NCBI GenBank assembly: GCA_021815285.1
Contig: JAKAHE010000038.1
Span: 1-13,201, forward strand
Source of the DNA: Nitrospirota bacterium
Lineage (GTDB): Bacteria; Nitrospirota; JACRHJ01
Reading direction: 5' to 3'
DNA: 13,201 bases
The position numbers were made by a program, and so were the translations under genes. Of this stretch, positions 12,790-13,201 are shown piece after piece. Positions within the stretch are counted from its first letter, which is position 1. Each line of letters begins with the position of its first letter. The notes under the pieces are model-generated. The model was not told the origin of the DNA, searched no databases, and saw nothing but the letters and a program-made list of their open reading frames with translations.

Positions 12790-12818
12790 TTGACAAAACT
12801 GAGAAAACATATTAAGAT
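12790..12818 (+). promoter_or_regulatory. Promoter of trxA
   Basis: A perfect -35 TTGACA (12790-12795) is followed after 17 nt by TAAGAT (12813-12818). The transcript would start near 12825, giving a leader of about 84 nt that contains the hairpin at 12845-12871. Confidence 0.6.
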
Positions 12819-12844
12819 ATAAAAATAATGGCTATTAAATAAGT

Positions 12845-12871
12845 GCCGCTTTTCCAATCAGGAGAAGCGGC
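12845..12871 (+). promoter_or_regulatory. Leader hairpin before trxA
   Basis: GCCGCTTTTCC and GGAGAAGCGGC pair over 11 bp (one G-T pair) around an AATCA loop and are followed by TCTCTTTA. The hairpin lies between the trxA promoter and the gene. The U-rich but interrupted tail makes it a weak terminator candidate, an attenuator, or a stabilising 5' hairpin. It does not cover the trxA ribosome binding site. Confidence 0.55.
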
Positions 12872-12908
12872 TCTCTTTATCTGTATCTTAAGGACAGGAG
12901 AGGAACCA

Positions 12909-13201
12909 ATGGGGGAGAATTCCGTAAAAGTTACTTCAGGCAGTTGGGAACAGGATGTCCTCAAGTCGGACGGTCTGGTGCTGGTTGATTTCTGGGCGGT
13001 ATGGTGCGGTCCTTGCCAGATGGTGGCCCCCGTTGTTGAAGAGATAGCGGCGGAATACAAGGGCAAAATGAAGGTATGCAAACTGAACACTGACGAGAAT
13101 CCCGATGTCGCCAGCAGGTATCGCATTATGGGAATACCGACCCTCATGTTCTTTAAGAATGGAGCGGCTGTGGACCAGGTCGTCGGCGCGGTTCCGAAGG
13201 C
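12909..13201 (+). CDS. trxA: Thioredoxin, 3' end cut by the window
   Basis: Thioredoxin reduces protein disulfides with electrons from thioredoxin reductase. The first 97 residues are visible and intact: the buried Asp27 in VLVDFW, the active-site WCGPC with Cys33 and Cys36, and the cis-proline Pro77 in MGIPTLMFF. The length seen fits a standard protein of about 105-110 residues with roughly ten missing. The residue before WCGPC is Val (AVWCGPC), where Glu, Pro or Thr is more usual, and there is one extra cysteine at 57. There is no signal peptide, so it is cytoplasmic. A purine-rich AGGAGAGGA lies just before the ATG at 12909. It has its own promoter and leader hairpin and is separate from groESL. 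Confidence 0.95.
   Translation, partial: MGENSVKVTSGSWEQDVLKSDGLVLVDFWAVWCGPCQMVAPVVEEIAAEYKGKMKVCKLNTDENPDVASRYRIMGIPTLMFFKNGAAVDQVVGAVPK

Noticed and set aside
1..13201. CRISPR array, tRNA, rRNA, prophage, transposase or cobalamin riboswitch
   Set aside because: No spaced direct repeats, no recognisable RNA gene, no recombinase or transposase sequence, and no B12-box-like leader before the cbi genes were seen.

Overview
The window looks like chromosomal DNA from a free-living Gram-negative bacterium of moderately high GC. It carries YajC (Sec translocon), an EnvC-type amidase activator, a carboxyl-terminal processing protease, a perfect CIRCE operator before groES-groEL, and cobalamin genes of the anaerobic (early cobalt) route, marked by cbiG. 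The GroEL sequence and the anaerobic corrin pathway would fit a Desulfobacterota- or Nitrospirota-like lineage. This is a guess from general resemblance and no search was run.

Layout. (1) 1-1340: the first codons of a divergent minus-strand gene, an AT-rich divergent promoter region, a small secreted cysteine-containing protein of unknown function, a shared bidirectional terminator, and a minus-strand pair of a minimal nucleotidyltransferase and a 63-residue partner that resembles a toxin-antitoxin-like module. (2) 1419-6944: a tightly packed plus-strand block, tgt-yajC-cbiL-cbiF-cbiG-cbiH-small basic ORF-APS-kinase-like protein. Most junctions are start/stop overlaps or short gaps, so one operon is likely. 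In many bacteria tgt-yajC continues into secD-secF; here four corrin-ring genes take that place. (3) 7007-7714: a minus-strand class I glutamine amidotransferase, then a hairpin repeat of the ATTCCC-N8-GGGAAT type. (4) 7874-10565: envC-like and ctpA-like cell-wall and periplasmic genes, closed by a strong terminator. (5) 10638-12740: a CIRCE-controlled groES-groEL operon with its own terminator. (6) 12790-13201: a promoter, a leader hairpin and the first 97 residues of thioredoxin, cut by the window edge.

Four consecutive corrin enzymes, CbiL (C20 methylation), CbiF (C11 methylation), CbiG (ring opening and loss of C20) and CbiH (C17 methylation and ring contraction), cover the ring-contraction stage. 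Chelatase, CbiC, CbiD, CbiE/T, CbiA and the lower-ligand genes are not in view. No cobalamin riboswitch is seen.

The most unusual structure is a 72-bp, exactly in-frame insertion in tgt. It is flanked by 7-bp direct repeats and can fold as an outer stem carrying two tandem hairpins whose stems differ by a compensatory base-pair change. It resembles a small palindromic mobile element that adds 24 residues to a conserved enzyme. Also notable are three genes (nucleotidyltransferase, tgt, envC) whose best promoter lies so close to the ATG that the mRNA should be leaderless or nearly so, and a 106-bp cbiG/cbiH overlap with no conventional start nearer the conserved CbiH domain.
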